A DNA stretch of 64,000 nucleotides from NCBI GenBank assembly GCA_021029095.1, contig JAJOHG010000053.1:124001-188000 (forward strand), given 5' to 3'. Positions 61,260-64,000 of this stretch are shown piece by piece. How positions within the stretch are numbered: the first letter of the stretch is position 1; each line of letters begins with the position of its first letter. The position numbers and the translations under genes were made by a program. The notes beneath the pieces were generated by a model. That model saw only the letters and a program-made list of their open reading frames with translations. It was not told the DNA's origin and ran no database searches. The stretch is from Phellopilus nigrolimitatus (Eukaryota > Basidiomycota > Agaricomycetes > Hymenochaetales > Hymenochaetaceae).

Positions 61260-62291
61260 TCAATGACCATAGATCTCGACAATGGTGTCAACGACCTTCG
61301 CGGGCTTCCACTCGGGCCAATCGTTGTTCGTTAGCTCATCTGGCTTGCCGACGATGCACTTTCCCGCGTCGAATTCCAGGATGAGGAACGACGCGATGTC
61401 CGCCGGGTTCTTCGCAACCGCCGCCTCGAACTCGGCGCGCGGGCGGTGCGTGACCTCGAGCGGCTTGCCTGTGCGTGCGCTGTAATCGGCTACGACCTGG
61501 TTGAAACTCTGGAATTGCTTTTTCGTCAATAACCCTGCATCATGAATGGACTGGAACGGCTACGCACGAGACGCTCGCCCTCGATGCGGAATATGCGCCC
61601 TTCGATCTTGGCGCGCGGGAGGGCCGTGAGTACGTGAGCGACGAAGTTCCCGATGTCATTGCGGTGGGTGAATGAAATGGGCGCAGTGCCCGAGCCACCG
61701 ATGCTCGCCTTCCCGTTCTTGAAGTCAAATCCGAAGATCCTACCACGCCGAGAATTTAGTTCACGAGAAGCAGGAGAAATATCCATTGACGAACTCACGG
61801 CGAGAAGAGGAAATCGGTGAACACCCCGTTGTAGAACACCGCATACGGGAGCCCGAGCGCCGCGAGGGTATCCGTGAAAGCGTCCTTTACGGCGAAGACG
61901 CCCGGGGTCCCAAACTCGGAGGGCACAAACAGCTGCACGCCGGCGGTCTTCGCCGCGCGCGCGAGGTCCGCCTGCTGTGCGATCGCGGGCCCGCCGAGGG
62001 TGGAGATGAGGACGTCTATGCCTGCGAGCGCACCCGCGAGCGAGGCGGGGGACGCGTAGTCTACGGCGGAGAGCTTTGCACCCTTCGCGACGAGCTCTTC
62101 GTGGCCGCCGGACTGAAAGCGCTGGATGAGCAAGGGTTGTACGGTGAGTAGATAGAGGCGCAGCTCACCGAGCGTGTCAGGACCGAGACGGACGAGACGG
62201 CGCCCGACGCCTTCTTGTCGAGGAGAGCTTCAATGACGAACTTGCCGATGTTGCCCGCGCCGGCGACTGCGAAGTTCTTGTATCCAGACAT
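61260..62291 (-). CDS. NmrA-like NAD(P)-binding protein (copy D, chimeric)
   Basis: Occupies the mirror position of copy A and has its 3' half: exon 4 ends VEIYGH with LTNNDWPEWK and FLILEFDAGKC, and exon 3 reads VFGFDFKNGKASIGGSG, as in A. Exon 1, intron 1 and most of exon 2 (62291 to about 61930) are nearly identical to copy C (DVLISTLGGPAIAQQADLA) and differ clearly from A (DVLISAVNGPAVAQQAEIA). After VPSEFG it lacks the insert of B and C, as A does. The frame appears open. Confidence 0.85.
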
Positions 62292-62929
62292 TGCAATTGT
62301 AGTTGCTTCAAAGTGCTATTGAAAGGAACAACACTATGTTCGCCTCTCTTTATAGTGAGCCAGTCACACTAAGGAGCCAGTCGCAAGTACTAAGGAAGGC
62401 TGTGAGAGCGCCCGTCGGCCATCAAACGCGTCATCGACGCAAAATCAAGCGAGAGCGGCGCCTTCGTTAATTAATCCTTACATGACGCCTCCGAGGCGCT
62501 CACAGTCAGCACAATGGAATTTTCGTTGCAGTAAAAGCCTAGCATAGGAGAACGCTGACGCAAAATACTGAAGGCGGACAGAGCCACAAATTCGCGCGCA
62601 GCGAGCGCGTCAGTCAGCTTCTAATTTGGCTGCGGGTGCTTGTATACAAATTGTGCTCAATAATCAATCAAAGATGACATTGAATTGCTTCAGGAACCAC
62701 CTTATTGTTTCTGTGGAAAGATGAGTGGCCCAGCTGGAAGACCTCGGCTCGCTCATGTCGAGATATTCGGGATGTACGCGTAGGTCTGATACATAAGATT
62801 ATATCTTGCATTACCAGGCAGTCTACTGTAGAGAGAAAAACCAGACTCACCTACGATCTCTCAATTTTATGCCCATCAAATTTCTCATTACTTAATCACA
62901 TGATTGGCAAGTCTCGTTTGTGATCGCCA
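62292..62929. other. Intergenic within right arm
   Basis: Partner of 32451-33023; contains the minus-strand TATA of copy D near 62350. No gene. Confidence 0.5.
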
Positions 62930-63345
62930 CGCCGTGGCGCTTCAATTTTCTGTTTCAGAACCTTTTCCAGACCATGGAATCCGCTCCCCGCTCTCGATCG
63001 TATTTCTGGTCAGCTCAGAGCTTTATGGCCGCGTCTTTGATAGGAAGTCGCTTTTCCTAGACATCTTTCCCGCTCCGACTCAAATGACCAAGTCCCGCAA
63101 AGCGATAGACGACCTCGTGTCCAAATTTCGCTCTGCTAAAGTGGATGGCACTCAACAACTGACAAGCAAGGACAAACCTGAGCATGACTATCACGGTTTG
63201 CTTTACTCTTTGCTTATTGCAGCAGTCGATATCGTCTCGCAGGGCCTGTCTGAGCGAGCTTCTGTCGAAATAACGATGTCTCAGATTCTCCAAGGTCATC
63301 ATGGCATTCCCGATATTCTGAAACTTGGTGTATATTTCCTAGACT
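62930..63345 (+). pseudogene. FunK1-type kinase, truncated at repeat boundary (copy d)
   Basis: Partner of the 5' part of copy a: LYGRVFDRKSLFLDIFPAPTQ, MTKSRKAIDDLVSKF, DGTQQLTSKDKPEHDYHG and MSQILQGHHGIPDILKLG. The kinase sequence stops at about 63328 and unrelated sequence follows. There is no catalytic loop and no C-lobe. Confidence 0.7.
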
Positions 63346-63711
63346 ACCGCGTCTTAGCGCAATGGTTTGCTTTTAGCGTTGGTTTTGATAAGTGCGAGAA
63401 GGCGAGAAGATTTAGTGTAACGTCTTTATGGGAAGAGAGCCTGTTGCATGCCGCAAATAGGGTGCGGTTCCGCACGTCGTCAGTGCTAACGCCTCTACGC
63501 CGATTTTAAATGTGGAGCGCGGTCAGGCGCTGTCAAGCTGGATTCGCGAGTCCTTGATCTTTGGAATGTTCAGTCCCTTCGCCCGTTTCCAGATGTGAGG
63601 GACGTTCACAACGTTGCAAGAAAAGTACATGTGCAGCAAACGCATAGACGCACTGGCAGAAGACAGTATTACGGGAAACGATACACGTTCGCGCACGCCG
63701 CCGCGGCGCGA
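63346..63711. other. Spacer with a distant copy of 57595-57785
   Basis: The part 63430-63550 shares cccgcacgtcgt-like and ggattcgcg(a/g)gt stretches with 57595-57785 in the same orientation. The plus-strand open frames (63595-63972) are antisense to the hydrophobin exon. Confidence 0.5.
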
Positions 63712-64000
63712 CTACCACTGGCGGACGCAGTTCGCGCCCAGCGCGACTACAAGGCAAGGAGCGGACGGAGGCTTCAGTCACTGCGAAAATCCGCAGGCAA
63801 AGAGAGCAAAGGGAACGGGCGCACGGTTCACGTCTTCGCAGCACGCGAGCATGCCGGGGCAGCGGCGCGCGTCGCCGTAGAGAAGGAGGCTGACGGGCGC
63901 GCAGCCCACGCCGAAAGGCGCGCTGTCGTCTGGCGGGGTCTGGGGCGAAAAACGATGAGTCATGCGCGATAGAGGGAGAAGAGGGGCGCACGATGATGGA
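63712..64000 (-). CDS. Class I-like hydrophobin, 3' part (runs off the edge)
   Basis: C-terminal half of a hydrophobin. The exon after the acceptor near 63947 reads DDSAPFGVGCAPVS, then ARRCPGMLACCEDV. A gtgcgc...ttgtag intron leads to ALGANCVRQW and the stop at 63712. The cysteines match C4 (GVGC), C5 (RRC), C6-C7 (ACC) and C8 (ANC) of class I hydrophobins, with the typical GC-P and LG-C neighbourhoods. C1-C3 and the signal peptide lie beyond position 64000. It is secreted and would assemble at hyphal surfaces. It lies just outside the inverted repeat. Confidence 0.65.

Larger units (their letters stand above)
52370..63330 (-). repeat. Right arm of large inverted repeat
   Basis: Mirror partner of 32050-43165. 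The inner end near 52370 joins the extra spacer module. The outer end near 63330 cuts FunK1 copy d directly after ILKLGV, where the left copy continues with DITVPRP. Apart from these ends the order and strand of all genes mirror the left arm. Confidence 0.92.

Noticed and set aside
32050..63330. Giant transposon (Starship-like) or LTR element
   Set aside because: No DUF3435 recombinase, transposase, integrase or reverse transcriptase, and the arms are gene-bearing and 11 kb long.
63595..63972. Plus-strand Arg/Ala-rich frame
   Set aside because: Antisense of the hydrophobin exon, whose cysteine pattern and splice sites are convincing.

Overview
The window is nuclear DNA from a filamentous basidiomycete, most likely an Agaricomycete. 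The evidence is intron-rich genes with 50-70 nt GT-AG introns and families typical of mushrooms: hydrophobins, FunK1 kinases, DUF6533 and other 7-TM proteins, MYND proteins, and NmrA-like reductases. I saw no tRNA, rRNA, CRISPR array or bacterial-type operon.

Left part (1-30.5 kb) is ordinary gene-dense chromosome. In order: HRI1-like (-), CENP-B/psq-HTH DNA-binding protein (+), a UPF0390 small basic protein (-), a tandem run of four MOV10-like N-terminal modules with no helicase (-), complex I subunit NDUFA9 (+), rRNA-processing factor FCF2 (+), COQ5 (-), ALG7 (-), a SET-TAD3 fusion (+), a 7-TM orphan (+), a large armadillo/MYND protein (-) and a Shieldin-2-like OB-fold protein (-). Several conserved genes here (FCF2, NDUFA9, COQ5, HRI1) carry single-base frame breaks inside strongly conserved sequence. 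This points to assembly indels or, less likely, parallel gene decay.

Right part (about 32-63.3 kb) is a large imperfect inverted repeat. The left arm (about 32.05-43.17 kb) and right arm (about 52.37-63.33 kb) hold the same cassette in mirror order: FunK1 fragment, NmrA-like gene, FunK1 fragment, short hydrophobin, Shieldin-like gene fragment, EAF6 (NuA4 subunit) and a second NmrA-like gene. The 9 kb spacer holds a third, diverged EAF6, isocitrate lyase, a TA-flanked MITE with a palindrome at its exact centre, and a DUF6533 membrane protein. In the right arm the EAF6 frame is open through an upstream segment with two AT-hooks, predicting an AT-hook-EAF6 fusion. The left copy has lost this frame through a small deletion. 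One NmrA copy (61.26-62.29 kb) is a chimera of two lineages, which indicates gene conversion. A class I hydrophobin runs off the right edge.

The housekeeping genes on the left act in separate pathways: ubiquinone and complex I, N-glycosylation, rRNA maturation, tRNA editing. They appear linked only by position. The accessory cassette combines chromatin (EAF6), redox or NAD(P)-sensing (NmrA), signalling (FunK1) and cell-surface (hydrophobin) genes. Any joint function is inference. Exon boundaries were read by eye from GT/AG sites and reading-frame continuity.
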